The notes under the pieces are model-generated. The model saw only the letters and a program-made list of their open reading frames with translations. It had not been told where the DNA came from and did no database searches. 64,000 nt of DNA from Salmonella enterica subsp. enterica serovar Typhimurium str. LT2 (GTDB lineage: Bacteria; Pseudomonadota; Gammaproteobacteria; Enterobacterales; Enterobacteriaceae). How positions within the stretch are numbered: position 1 is the stretch's first letter; each line of letters starts with the position of its first letter. Positions 54,402 through 63,411 of this stretch are shown one piece after another. A program made the translations under genes and the position numbers. The DNA is taken from contig NC_003197.2 in the NCBI RefSeq assembly GCF_000006945.2, positions 2,790,001 to 2,854,000 on the forward strand. The letters are read 5' to 3'.

Positions 54402-54425
54402 AAAAAACCCGCCATTAAAGCGGGT
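54402..54425 (-). terminator. Intrinsic terminator of the prophage late operon/ogr
   Basis: ACCCGC/GCGGGT (54407-54412 with 54420-54425). On the minus strand it is followed by TTTTTTG. It lies 6 bases after the ogr stop. Confidence 0.85.
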
Positions 54426-54430
54426 TCTGT

Positions 54431-54649
54431 TCAGAAACTCATGTGGCCTTGACCACCTTTTCCCGGATGTGGTGGCGCAGAAGAAATTAGATTCGGTTTT
54501 ATAATGTGCCGTACAAACGTTTCATGAGTAACGAACGTACAGCCACAATTTATATTTTGGCACTGGTTGTAACGTTCTTTTGTCGTAGCTGATACCTGAA
54601 AGCTGCTTCTGGTATGTGCTGCATGACCGCACTCTGGACAGTTCATCAT
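54431..54649 (-). CDS. ogr: Late gene activator Ogr/Delta
   Basis: 72-residue zinc-binding activator of P2-like late promoters, contacting the RNA polymerase alpha subunit at TGT-N12-ACA sites centred near -55. The CxxC (Cys4, Cys7) and later Cys30/Cys35 ligands fit. The N-terminus MMNCPECGHAAHTRSS and the block KERYNQCQNINCGCTF are diagnostic. The start at 54649 gives the family length; an upstream ATG (54697) is rejected. Its predicted target site is found upstream of FI in this window. Confidence 0.95.
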   Translation of the reverse strand: MMNCPECGHAAHTRSSFQVSATTKERYNQCQNINCGCTFVTHETFVRHIIKPNLISSAPPHPGKGGQGHMSF

Positions 54650-54717
54650 TGCTGTTATCCCACCACTTTTGCCATAATCGCAATAATGATACAGCATTAT
54701 TCAATATTGAGAACCAA

Positions 54718-55818
54718 TCATTCAATTTCAAGATCATCAATCTTTACTTCAAGCTCCATGCTGGTCGTAAATCCATTATCCGGGCTGACAGAATGCGTCA
54801 GGGTGGTAATGGTCCATTCTGCATCATCAATCGGCTGCTTAAATCCCGTCACCTTCACCGGCATTTCCGTATAGAGATCAGCCCGCCCCTCAGCGAGCTG
54901 TAGGGAAAATGAAGCAACCCCGCGCTGCAGGCGTTCCCACTGCATTTTTGCTGCGCGCTCTGCATTGCTCCGGTTGGCGTAGGTACGATTAAGAACCAAC
55001 ACGTTTTCATCCGTTCCCACCAGATAATCACCCTGTTTTGCTTCCGGCTCTTTGGGTGTGGTGGCTTTCTTTCGACGACGCTTAACACTGGTTGTCTCTT
55101 TTTTCCTGGGTTCACGCGTATGCAACCAGCTGGCAATAACACCGGTATAGGCACCACGATCAGCAAGGGTGAACCGATGACCGTCACCGGCTTTGCGCGT
55201 GATGGTGATAACCGGCAGCGGCTTGCCGCTTGCCGTTCTTCCCTGTCCCTGCCGGATAAACAGCAGGTTCCCGTCTTTAACGGAAGCAATCGCCCCATAC
55301 TGTCTCGCCAGTTTCATCAGAAAACTTGCATCGCTTTCATTGGTCTGGTCCATATGATCCAGCGCCTTATCCGTCAGGTCTTGACCCAGCGCCACTTTGA
55401 GGTTATGCCGGGCGGCGATTTCCTTTACCACCTCCCCCACCGTTGTCTGATGCCATGATTTTTCGCGCCGTGTATTGAGGGTTTCACGGAAATCTGCGCT
55501 ACGCGCCCTGATGGTCAGCCGGTCAGGGGCTCCGCTGTGTTCAATTTCATCTACGGTAAAAGCCCCTTTAGGGAAAAGCGGCTGGCCTTTCCAGCCCAGC
55601 GCCAGATGAATAACAGCACCACGGCGCGGCAGAACGATCTGCCCGTCGGCGTCGTCCAGCTCCAGATCAAGCTGGTCTGCTTCAAAGCCCCGGTTATCCG
55701 TCAGTGTCAGACTCATCAGGCGCGCGTCCATCACCGTCGTCACGTCTTTGCCTTCGATGGTGATACTGAAAGCCGGGCTTTTGCTGTTCAGATTCAGGAG
55801 ATCAGAATTAAAGTTCAC
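54718..55818 (-). CDS. D: Phage tail protein D (late control D)
   Basis: 366 residues, GpD family: baseplate hub/tail-tip protein of P2-like myophages. Well-known family features include the KSWHQTTVGEVVKEIAARHN region near 120. Its start overlaps U by 4 bases, continuing the FI-FII-E-T-U-D operon. Confidence 0.93.
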   Translation of the reverse strand: MNFNSDLLNLNSKSPAFSITIEGKDVTTVMDARLMSLTLTDNRGFEADQLDLELDDADGQIVLPRRGAVIHLALGWKGQPLFPKGAFTVDEIEHSGAPDRLTIRARSADFRETLNTRREKSWHQTTVGEVVKEIAARHNLKVALGQDLTDKALDHMDQTNESDASFLMKLARQYGAIASVKDGNLLFIRQGQGRTASGKPLPVITITRKAGDGHRFTLADRGAYTGVIASWLHTREPRKKETTSVKRRRKKATTPKEPEAKQGDYLVGTDENVLVLNRTYANRSNAERAAKMQWERLQRGVASFSLQLAEGRADLYTEMPVKVTGFKQPIDDAEWTITTLTHSVSPDNGFTTSMELEVKIDDLEIE

Positions 55819-56300
55819 TGCAGCAACCCTCCAACCGTGTTTTTAATCCCCCCAATAGCAGATGCTGCAGAGTCCTGCAGGTTGCTGAGCTGGTCACTCA
55901 GGCTCCCGAACATGTCAGAGAGCGACTCATCAACCCGTTTGAGGGTGATCGTAAACTCAATGCGCCTGGGCATTCCGCTGGCAAAAAACTCCGTCTTTGT
56001 CTGGCTCAGACTCTCAATAACAAACATGCCGTAAATGGTTCCACTGCCTTCAATCAAAGGCCATGCCTTGCCCAGTTCAGCCATTTGTTCAAGCGCCAGT
56101 AATGACAGCCTGCCTCCGGTCACTTCCGGCAGCAGAACCCCGGACAGTGTCAGTGAATCATTATCCGGGCCAAGAAACTGCGTTGACGGGCGGCGGTTCA
56201 CCCGGCTGTTGGCGGTGTGTCGCCAGCTGCGCTGATACTGCAGTTCCTGATAAGGGACAGTGCGCAGCATAAATACATATAAACCCAGCACCATCATCAT
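55815..56300 (-). CDS. U: Phage tail protein U
   Basis: 161 residues, GpU family (MMMVLGLYVFMLRTVPYQEL), a small tail protein of P2-like phages, likely a tail terminator or completion component. Both ends overlap its neighbours by 4 bases (T upstream, D downstream). Confidence 0.93.
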   Translation of the reverse strand: MMMVLGLYVFMLRTVPYQELQYQRSWRHTANSRVNRRPSTQFLGPDNDSLTLSGVLLPEVTGGRLSLLALEQMAELGKAWPLIEGSGTIYGMFVIESLSQTKTEFFASGMPRRIEFTITLKRVDESLSDMFGSLSDQLSNLQDSAASAIGGIKNTVGGLLQ

Positions 56301-59104
56301 GATTCATACCCCCCCTGATCGCTGAAATTGCTGCGCGCTTTTGCCCTGGCCCTGCGTTCCCGCTCGTCAAGCTGGCGTGCCACTTCACGGGCAATATCCT
56401 GCGCACTCTGTCCCGGCTGCGCGACGATATGAATGGGCGCATTTATCTCATAACGAATAACTGACGGCGGGCTGTCAGCCTTAACTGGCTGCGTCTGGTA
56501 TGTCCTCGCAGGCAGACTGAACGGATGAAGCGGAGCCACTTCTGCAGGTGTCGCAGCTACCCCCATCACGCCAGCAACGACAGAGGCCAGCGCAGCAGTA
56601 CGCCGCCTGCTGGTAACATTTGCCGGTCCGTTCACAATTTCAGGGCCATTTTCTCCGACAATGCCAAACTGCCCGCGTGGAATGATCCCGCCCGTGTCGT
56701 ACATCCCAGCGTAAGCCGGGAACCCGCCTGGCGGCAGCACCACTTTGCCGTCACTGTTCACTGTGGCGGACTGCTGCTGCGTAACCTGCGCAGGTAGTTT
56801 CGCCTTTGCCGCCTCCTTACTGACAATACCGAGCTTTTCCAGCAGCCATGACACACCGGATTTAAGTGACTCAAGTGGGTGCATCACCATATTCAGACCT
56901 TCCGCCAGTGCCTCACCAAACCGACGCCCCATTGCAGCTGCGCTGTTCAGTTCTTCGGAAGTGGATTTAACCGGGGTAAGTAAATCATTGAACCAGCCCC
57001 ACAAGGCCTGCACCCTGTCACCAATCCACTGAAACACGGGTCTGAGCGGCTCAAAGGCAGCGCTGATGGGCGCAGCAGCGGCTTTGAACCCTTCCACCAC
57101 GCCCCCCAGAAACGCACTGATGGGCTGCCAGTATTTCCAGATAACCAGCGCCACGCCTGCCAGTGCAGCCACAACCAGCCCTACAGGACTGAGCAGCGCA
57201 CCCAGCAGGCTACCAACAGCAAATAATGCCACGCGCAGCAAAGCCAGCGGACCAGAGATCAACAAACGCAGCACGCTACCTGTACGTGTGGCAGCGGCGG
57301 CTGCAGAAGGTAACGCTTTAACTGACAGCATGGACAGGCCAAACCGGATAACCGCCAGCGGTCCCAGCACAGCAGCCACCGCCACTGCCAGCGCCCCCAA
57401 TCCAACAGTGATGGCTGCCGTAGCTGCCGCCACTTTCATCAGCGTGCCAGCCAGCACGGGATTCTGCTCAACCCAGCGACGCAACGCCCCGGTCACGCGC
57501 TTAACCATGCCCATAATATCCATCAGCGGCTGGCGCAGCGTTTCCCCCAGGCTGCTGAAAGCGTTCTGCGCGCCCGTCTTAACCAGCAACCACTGTGCAG
57601 ACAATGAATCCTTGTTAATGTCGGATTCTTTCTGCATGGAGCCATTAGCACCACTACCTGATGTGAGTTTCAGCTGGCGCTGCAGCTCCGGCAGGTTGTT
57701 AGCCAGCTTTGCCGCATCATCGCCAAACTCTTTGCCAAAAATCATTGTCATGGCTGACAGGCGTTTATCCTGCGGCAGATTGTTGACCTTCTCCAGAACC
57801 CGCTGAATTGTGCCCATGGCATCGGTGGTCATCTGCTTTTCAATCTCCGCCGGATTGAGTTGCAACAGATTCATGCCTTCAAAAAATCGTTTACTTTGCA
57901 TGGTGGCAATGGACAGTTCACGCACCATGGCATTAGAGGCGCTGGCGGCGATTTCCGGGGCAGCCCCAAGAGAAAGGAATGTTGAACCCAGCGCCGCGGC
58001 CTTTCGGAAGTCAAGGCGGTCAGCCACGCCCCCCATACGCTGCAGGACGTTGATAATGTCCCCACCCTTTGACATGGCGTTATCGTCCAGGTAGTTCAGC
58101 GCATCGCCCAGTTGTTCAATATTGCGCGTCGGAACTTTATAGAGCTGCGCGATTTTCCCCAGCCCTTCTGCCAGTTCATCTGCGGGCAGCTCAAAGGCCG
58201 TTGCCGCTTTTGCCGCCGTGGATGCAAAAGCCAGCAGGTCACGTTTCTGCTCTTCGTAAGGATCGTCCTGATTGGTCACCCCCATGCGAGCACCACCTTC
58301 AACCAGCGCGGCATAGTCTATAGCGCCGTTCTCCATCGGCAGCTGTTCGCTGGCGGCCTTGATGGCATCCTGCATGTCATAAAACTGTTTTGTGCGGTTG
58401 CCATTATCGTCTCGCAGCCCGTTTACCTGCTTTGCCACGCCTTTCATGGCATCTTCCATGCTGGCGTAGCTCTTAACTGCCGCCACAACAGGTGCGCCCA
58501 TTGCCACCCCTGCAGCCGTAGTGGTAGCCCCTGCCCCGGCGATGCGATCCCGCACCTCAAGACGGCGCGAATACTGATCGCGGACGGCGTTCATTCGCGC
58601 CTGCTGTTCGCCCAGGCGTTTAAGGGATTTCTGCTGCCGGTCCAGGGCCTGCCGGGTTTCGTCGGCATTCTGCCGCAGTTCCCGCTGCGCACTACTGAGC
58701 TTTTTCGTGTCCAGTCCGGCTTCATTGAGCGCAAGACGCTGGCGCTGCACTGACTGACGTAGACCGTTATATTTGCTCTGTAACTCCGTAACGCGGTTCT
58801 TTGCCTGCTCAAGCAGCCGTGCCTGCGCCGCCGTCGGGCGGTTGGTGGCAGAGAATTGCGTGGCAAGTTTCGCAGCTTCTTCGCGTGCGGCTTTCAGGCT
58901 GTTACCGGTGACTGCCAGCTGCGCGCTGGCCTTGCGGAAACCGTCAATGCGGCCCGCCTGAGCATCTAATTCTTTTAAACGGGCGCGGCTTTGCTGAATC
59001 GCTGTAGCCAGCTCTTTTGAGCTGGCCTGCGCGGATCGAAATGGGCGGGTGAGCTTGTCAACCGCATTAAGAATCACCTGCAGACGCAGGTTATTGTCAC
59101 TCAT
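56297..59104 (-). CDS. T: Tail tape measure protein T
   Basis: 935 residues, the length ruler of the contractile tail. It has a long N-terminal coiled coil (~20-190, many Gln/Arg/Leu), a phage-tail tape-measure core (FGKEFGDDAAKLANNLPELQ near 470), and central hydrophobic segments (~560-690, for example LMKVAAATAAITVGLGALAV). The start ATG lies inside the last codons of E+E'. Tape measure length predicts a tail comparable to Fels-2. Confidence 0.95.
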   Translation of the reverse strand: MSDNNLRLQVILNAVDKLTRPFRSAQASSKELATAIQQSRARLKELDAQAGRIDGFRKASAQLAVTGNSLKAAREEAAKLATQFSATNRPTAAQARLLEQAKNRVTELQSKYNGLRQSVQRQRLALNEAGLDTKKLSSAQRELRQNADETRQALDRQQKSLKRLGEQQARMNAVRDQYSRRLEVRDRIAGAGATTTAAGVAMGAPVVAAVKSYASMEDAMKGVAKQVNGLRDDNGNRTKQFYDMQDAIKAASEQLPMENGAIDYAALVEGGARMGVTNQDDPYEEQKRDLLAFASTAAKAATAFELPADELAEGLGKIAQLYKVPTRNIEQLGDALNYLDDNAMSKGGDIINVLQRMGGVADRLDFRKAAALGSTFLSLGAAPEIAASASNAMVRELSIATMQSKRFFEGMNLLQLNPAEIEKQMTTDAMGTIQRVLEKVNNLPQDKRLSAMTMIFGKEFGDDAAKLANNLPELQRQLKLTSGSGANGSMQKESDINKDSLSAQWLLVKTGAQNAFSSLGETLRQPLMDIMGMVKRVTGALRRWVEQNPVLAGTLMKVAAATAAITVGLGALAVAVAAVLGPLAVIRFGLSMLSVKALPSAAAAATRTGSVLRLLISGPLALLRVALFAVGSLLGALLSPVGLVVAALAGVALVIWKYWQPISAFLGGVVEGFKAAAAPISAAFEPLRPVFQWIGDRVQALWGWFNDLLTPVKSTSEELNSAAAMGRRFGEALAEGLNMVMHPLESLKSGVSWLLEKLGIVSKEAAKAKLPAQVTQQQSATVNSDGKVVLPPGGFPAYAGMYDTGGIIPRGQFGIVGENGPEIVNGPANVTSRRRTAALASVVAGVMGVAATPAEVAPLHPFSLPARTYQTQPVKADSPPSVIRYEINAPIHIVAQPGQSAQDIAREVARQLDERERRARAKARSNFSDQGGYES

Positions 59105-59533
59105 CGCTGGCCCCGCTTCGCTGAATTGCCTTATACCGCCACGCCAGCACCTCAGTCAGCGGCATAACGTCAGTGATGGATGGCGACCAGTGAAAGATGG
59201 TGGCGATATCCGCCACAAGATCATCAATCGTCAGGCTGTCGGTAAACCGGCAAGCACCGACTTCTTCAACAAAAAAGTCACCACCTCTACCGACAGCGCG
59301 GTGAGATCGGCGGGGTCCAGCTCTGCCATTTCCTGCGCGGTCAGCGTCGGGGTGGAGATTCGTGGGATCACAGTCATCATTGCGCCCACGTCCATATCCA
59401 TAATGGCCTGCAGACGGGTGCCACGCAGTGCGCCGGACTGAGGCTTGCGCAGCACAATTTCGGTAATTTCAGTTTTACCGCGCATGATGGGAGTATCCAG
59501 TTTTACGGTCTTTTCAGTCAGCTTGTCGCTCAT
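59097..59533 (-). CDS. E+E': Tail assembly protein E+E' by -1 frameshift
   Basis: The fusion form of the tail chaperone pair. At the slippery heptamer T TTT TTG (minus strand, 59276-59270) ribosomes slip back one base, skip the E stop and read 57 further codons (VEEVGACRFT... to RSGASDE) to the TGA at 59099-59097, giving 145 residues. The E' tail holds the GpE signature HWSPSITDVMPLTEVLAW. This matches the P2 E/E' arrangement. The E' stop overlaps the T start. Confidence 0.85.
59231..59533 (-). CDS. E: Tail assembly protein E
   Basis: 100 residues, GpE-type tail chaperone (MSDKLTEKTVKLDTPIMRGK), made without frameshifting and therefore the major product. The short form and E+E' together are expected to guide assembly of the tape measure T, encoded next. 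Confidence 0.92.
   Translation of the reverse strand: MSDKLTEKTVKLDTPIMRGKTEITEIVLRKPQSGALRGTRLQAIMDMDVGAMMTVIPRISTPTLTAQEMAELDPADLTALSVEVVTFLLKKSVLAGLPTA
59270..59276 (-). promoter_or_regulatory. Programmed -1 frameshift slippery site T TTT TTG
   Basis: Zero-frame codons ACT TTT TTG place the heptamer exactly in register for tandem slippage. Confidence 0.85.
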
Positions 59534-59587
59534 GTTCGTATCCTGTTAATGAAATACTGGCGCGGCTGCCCGCGCCGTTAAGGTTAA

Positions 59588-60103
59588 TCAGAGGCCGAGG
59601 GCATTACGGTGTGCTTCCATCAGGTCCACGCCGCCAACGATTTCTACCATGTTGACCAGATCGACCTCATAGAGCACCTCACCATTAATGGTCAGCTTCG
59701 CGTAGCTGTTGGTACTGCTGACTTTGGTGCTGCTGCTCTCGCCGGTTTTCCACTCGCCGGAATCCACTTCTTTATGGCGCCCGCGCACAACCAGCTCAAC
59801 GGCCTGCACTTCGCCGGTATCGTCACGCTGAATGGAACCGGTGAAACGCAGCTGGATGCCGTCAACGGTTGCCTTGCCCATCTGCTTGAATAACAGCAGC
59901 TCGGTACCGCCGATTGAAAATTCCGTGTCCAGTGCACCGTCATCCAGCCCCATGTCCACATCCACTGCGCCCGGCATACCGCCGCCGCGATACTTCTCAA
60001 ACTTGCGGGTAAATTTCGGCAGGGTCAGAGACTCAACGATCCCCTGCCAGTTGTTCCCGTCGTTGAACAGGTTCAGGTGTTTTAACTTGCGTGGTAAAGC
60101 CAT
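59588..60103 (-). CDS. FII: Major tail tube protein FII
   Basis: 171 residues, P2 FII family: forms the inner tube of the contractile tail. It starts MALPRKLKHLNLFNDGNNWQ. Lies 9 bases after FI, 54 bases before E. Confidence 0.95.
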   Translation of the reverse strand: MALPRKLKHLNLFNDGNNWQGIVESLTLPKFTRKFEKYRGGGMPGAVDVDMGLDDGALDTEFSIGGTELLLFKQMGKATVDGIQLRFTGSIQRDDTGEVQAVELVVRGRHKEVDSGEWKTGESSSTKVSSTNSYAKLTINGEVLYEVDLVNMVEIVGGVDLMEAHRNALGL

Positions 60104-60112
60104 GATTCCCCC

Positions 60113-61285
60113 TTATGCAGCGACACGGCTGGCAAAATCGACCAGGTAACGATCGGTGATGCGCTGGCGCAGCATCAGGTTTTCAAGCGGAGGCACCGGC
60201 GTGTAGTCATAATCGATGGTCAGTTTCCCGGCTTTAAGGGTGTCTTTATCGTTAACAGACTCATCCAGCCAGCAGTCACCACCAATCAGGTATCCCTGGT
60301 TGACCAGACTGCGCATCTTGGCGCGTAGTCCTTCAATAATGTCGCGGGCCAGCGACGGATTAAGCACGCCATCCACCGCCCACATGTGCGCCTCCGCCAT
60401 AGTGTCAGCCAGCACCTGCGCCGTGCGGGTGTAGTTCTCAAAGGCAAACAGCGGATCGTCACTGAGACAACGGGAACCCCAGAAGCGGAAGCCGTCTTTG
60501 CGAATCAATGTGGTGACGTCATTTTTGTTCAGCAGTCCCGCATCGGTTGCCGGGTCCTGCAGATCCCAGAACACATCAGCGGAAATGCCGGTGACACCGT
60601 TCACACCCACATTGGACAGGGTTTTATGCCAGCCGATCTGCTCGTCGATTTTGGCACGCAGGCCGAGCGCACGGGCGGAGGCGTAAGCCGTCGCGTCTGC
60701 TTTCAGCACGGTGTCAAAGTTGATGAAGTCAGGCCAGATCAGCATTCCCTCGCGCTGACTGAAATTCTCGCGATAGGCAATAGCTTCCTCCACCGTTTTG
60801 CAGCCATTAGCAGCAAGGTAGGCAAACCCGCGCAAGCTTTGCGCCACGCCCAGCAGTTCAGTAGCAACGGCCTGAGTGTCATGTCCCGGCACCCCAAGAA
60901 TGCGCGGCTTGACACCGAGCTGCGACTGCGCCGACAGTAGAGCTTTCATGCCCGTTTTCTTACCGTCGGAAGTTACGCCGCCGATAATATTGGAGGTGGT
61001 TTCCGCTTCGGTTTCTCCCTGCGCCACACGCACAACGACAGTCACGGGTTTTGCCTGATCTGCAATCGCGTCCAGCGAGCGGGCCAGCGTGCCGGACTCC
61101 CCCGCTTTACCGCTGGCGGTGAGCACATCAGTCAGCAGGACCGGCTTATTGAGGGGGAACACGGACGCATCAGCATCATCGCCGGTGCAGACCATGCCCA
61201 CGATGGCAGTGCTCACCGTGGTAATAGGTCGGGTGCCCTCGTTGATTTCAACAACGCGCACCCCGTGGTGGTAATCCTGAGCCAT
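60113..61285 (-). CDS. FI: Tail sheath protein FI
   Basis: 390 residues; contractile sheath of P2-like phages (phage tail sheath family). GFRFWGSRCLSDDPLFAFEN (~265) is a typical motif. First gene of the FI-FII-E-T-U-D operon; GGAGAGAC lies upstream of the ATG. A predicted Ogr site is about 80 bases upstream. Confidence 0.95.
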   Translation of the reverse strand: MAQDYHHGVRVVEINEGTRPITTVSTAIVGMVCTGDDADASVFPLNKPVLLTDVLTASGKAGESGTLARSLDAIADQAKPVTVVVRVAQGETEAETTSNIIGGVTSDGKKTGMKALLSAQSQLGVKPRILGVPGHDTQAVATELLGVAQSLRGFAYLAANGCKTVEEAIAYRENFSQREGMLIWPDFINFDTVLKADATAYASARALGLRAKIDEQIGWHKTLSNVGVNGVTGISADVFWDLQDPATDAGLLNKNDVTTLIRKDGFRFWGSRCLSDDPLFAFENYTRTAQVLADTMAEAHMWAVDGVLNPSLARDIIEGLRAKMRSLVNQGYLIGGDCWLDESVNDKDTLKAGKLTIDYDYTPVPPLENLMLRQRITDRYLVDFASRVAA

Positions 61286-61357
61286 AAGGCAGTCTCTCCG
61301 GTTGACAGGGATACCTTATGTTCTGGTTGCCAGGCGTGCGGCGCACGTATTTCACGA

Positions 61358-61375
61358 TGTGTCAGTGCTGGTACA
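61358..61375 (-). promoter_or_regulatory. Ogr-binding site of the FI late promoter
   Basis: The minus strand is TGTACCAGCACTGACACA, a perfect TGT-N12-ACA. A weak -10 (TAAGGT, 61318-61313) lies downstream; the site centre falls about 55-60 bases before the likely start. Confidence 0.75.
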
Positions 61376-61387
61376 ATATCGCCACTT

Positions 61388-61945
61388 TCAACGCGACTGA
61401 TTTACAGGGAATTTCTTGTAAAGAGTGGAAATGCTAACATCAAAAAGCAATCCAACACGATGACGAGTTTCACCGGCGGCAAGCAACCGTCCGGCCTGCT
61501 CCCATTGCTCCGGAGTGAGCTTTGGACGCCTGCCACCGACTCGCCCTTGCGCCCTCGCAGCGGCAAGTCCGGCGCGGGTTCTTTCCACAATTAATTCCCT
61601 CTCCATTTCAGCGAGTGCGCCCATGATATGGAAAAAGAAACGCCCCATTGATGTGGAAGTATCTATGCTATCCGTAAGACTGCGGAAATTAATGCCACGC
61701 TCCCGCAGCTCCTCTACCAGAACGACCAGATGACGCATACTGCGACCCAGGCGATCAAGCTTCCATACAACCAGTGTGTCCCCTTCTGATAACGTCCTGA
61801 GCAACTTTTTTAATCCGGGCCTTTCTGATTTGGTCCCGCTTATTTTGTCTTCAAAAATCAGTTCACATCCTGCGCAATTCAGCGCGTTTCGCTGTAAATC
61901 AGTATTCTGGTCATTTGTTGACACCCGTACATAGCCAATTTGCAC
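61388..61945 (-). CDS. Serine DNA invertase (Gin/Hin/Pin family)
   Basis: 185 residues, small serine recombinase with catalytic Ser9 (YVRVSTNDQ), the arginine-bearing core (KLDRLGRSMRHL), helix E and a C-terminal helix-turn-helix (HRVGLLFDVSISTLYKKFP). It inverts DNA between two inverted 26-bp sites with Fis help. Its gene is 54 bases from one such site (62000-62025), which adjoins tail-fibre genes, so it should switch phage host range. Confidence 0.94.
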   Translation of the reverse strand: MQIGYVRVSTNDQNTDLQRNALNCAGCELIFEDKISGTKSERPGLKKLLRTLSEGDTLVVWKLDRLGRSMRHLVVLVEELRERGINFRSLTDSIDTSTSMGRFFFHIMGALAEMERELIVERTRAGLAAARAQGRVGGRRPKLTPEQWEQAGRLLAAGETRHRVGLLFDVSISTLYKKFPVNQSR

Positions 61946-61999
61946 AACAGGCCCCCTCGCAAAAGGCTGGGATCATGCCATTTACGACCGTTTTCTGCA

Positions 62000-62025
62000 T
62001 TTTCATAAACCTCGGTTTAGGCGAA
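62000..62025. other. Inversion crossover site (gix/hix/cix-like)
   Basis: The 26 bp (TTTTCATAAACCTCGGTTTA plus GGCGAA) are close to phage Mu gix (central AACCTCGGTTTA identical). It lies within the tail-fibre frame, coding (F)INLGLGE. The matching inverted site should lie past the right end of the window. Confidence 0.85.
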
Positions 62026-62994
62026 ACAGCAAAGCAAGCTGCGGGCGCAGTCCAGAAAACTGGCGATGAGATGAGCGGGAAGTTAACCCTGCCACAGACA
62101 TCTTCCTTCGGCGTGAATACTAACAACACACTGGGCGGTAGTTCCATCGCTATCGGTGATAACGATACCGGGCTCAAAGGGAACGGCGACGGTAATCTGG
62201 CATTTATGGCTAACAACGTGCTGGCAGGATATTTTAATGAAAATGAATTGCAGCACAGTAAAAAGATGCTGACTAAAAATTTTCAGGCTCTTGTTGATAA
62301 TAACTGGCCGGAGGGGGCGGGGGGATTTTCTGGTCAGTTAAGCAGTGAAGCACCGTTTAGTGTACCAATGGTTCACCGTCAGAATAATGATAATAATTTT
62401 TTCCCGCTCCTGAAAGGAAAGGTCTCACTGGAGTCTGGCTATCCTGTAGCCGCCTCTTTCGGAATATTAACTAGTGGGAATACTAATTTCCCACAAATTG
62501 CAATTCATGCAAAAACAGACTTTGATGTTAACGATAAAATATGGGTATTTGATGTTGCAACCGGAGAATTTCGCGCACCGGGAAGGATTACTGCTACAGA
62601 AATTTTATTGAGCGGTAAAAGCCGTGTTGGTCCTGATGGTAATTTATATGGTGATGTGTGGGGTGGCTGGCTGAATGACTTCCTTATTAATAATTACAAC
62701 CGTAAAAATACTGCCAGCCTCGGTGATTATGGCTGGGTTCGTGACGAAAGCACCGGGTTTATAATGCAATGGGGGACACTTGGTAGCTCAAACGGAACCT
62801 ACAATTTCCCGCGAGAGTTTCCGACATCCTGCTTTGCTGTATTTGTCACCAACACTAATCAGCAGGGAGGTTCAGTGGATAATGCGTTTGGATACCCGGT
62901 GAGTAAAAGCCAGTTTTTTGCCGCAACTAAAGCATCAACAGACGGAAATGTCGTAAATGGCTATCCTGTAGCCTGGTTTGCGATCGGGAGATAA
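62002..62994 (+). CDS. Alternative tail-fibre C-terminal cassette (silent orientation)
   Basis: About 330 residues with no start of its own. The frame enters through the crossover site (FINLGLGETAKQAAGAV), which is the joint where a constant N-terminal fibre half should be attached after inversion. The C-terminal end (GWVRDESTGFIMQWGTLGSS ... YPVAWFAIGR) is a phage fibre tip domain. It faces the plus strand, opposite to the FI-D operon, so it is predicted to be off in this configuration. The open frame runs back to an ATG at 61915, but that stretch overlaps the invertase region and is not fibre sequence. Confidence 0.85.
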   Translation, partial: FINLGLGETAKQAAGAVQKTGDEMSGKLTLPQTSSFGVNTNNTLGGSSIAIGDNDTGLKGNGDGNLAFMANNVLAGYFNENELQHSKKMLTKNFQALVDNNWPEGAGGFSGQLSSEAPFSVPMVHRQNNDNNFFPLLKGKVSLESGYPVAASFGILTSGNTNFPQIAIHAKTDFDVNDKIWVFDVATGEFRAPGRITATEILLSGKSRVGPDGNLYGDVWGGWLNDFLINNYNRKNTASLGDYGWVRDESTGFIMQWGTLGSSNGTYNFPREFPTSCFAVFVTNTNQQGGSVDNAFGYPVSKSQFFAATKASTDGNVVNGYPVAWFAIGR

Positions 62995-63000
62995 TTATCA

Positions 63001-63408
63001 ATGAGCGATTATTATTACAGCTTTAAAGAGAAAGGTTTTTTCTACAAGCCGGATACCGAATCGGGCGATTTCCCGACTGATCTAATTCCTCTGACTGATG
63101 AACATTACCATGGACTTATGCAGGGTCAGGTGGACGGAAAATATATTGAGCACAGGAAAGGAGGCCCGGTACTGGTTGAGCATCGCGAATATACGCCTGA
63201 AGAACTGGTTGCACAGGCTGAATCCAGAAAAGCGGAACTTCTTGCTGAGGCAGAGTCAGTCATTGCGCCACTGGCGCGAGCGGTAAAATTAAAAATGGCT
63301 ACAGATGAGGAAATCAAGCGGCTGGAGGCATGGGAACTCTACAGCGTACTGGTAAACCGGGTGGATACCTCAAACCCTGACTGGCCGGATAAGCCAGTCA
63401 GCCAGTAG
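63001..63408 (+). CDS. Tail-fibre assembly chaperone of the silent cassette
   Basis: 135 residues, caudoviral tail-fibre assembly family (Tfa): N-terminal fibre-matching part, C-terminal helical PEELVAQAESRKAELLAEAE block. Begins 6 bases after the fibre cassette and shares its orientation, so both switch together. Confidence 0.88.
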   Translation: MSDYYYSFKEKGFFYKPDTESGDFPTDLIPLTDEHYHGLMQGQVDGKYIEHRKGGPVLVEHREYTPEELVAQAESRKAELLAEAESVIAPLARAVKLKMATDEEIKRLEAWELYSVLVNRVDTSNPDWPDKPVSQ

Positions 63409-63411
63409 TCG

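Noticed and set aside
57066..57806. 246-codon open frame opposite the tape measure gene
   Set aside because: Antisense shadow of gpT; low-complexity Ala/Ser/Pro product without ribosome site.
61915..62001. ATG at 61915 as the true start of the tail-fibre frame
   Set aside because: The stretch before the crossover site lies outside the fibre sequence, begins inside the divergent invertase gene and has no fibre similarity. The fibre frame is expected to be entered by recombination.
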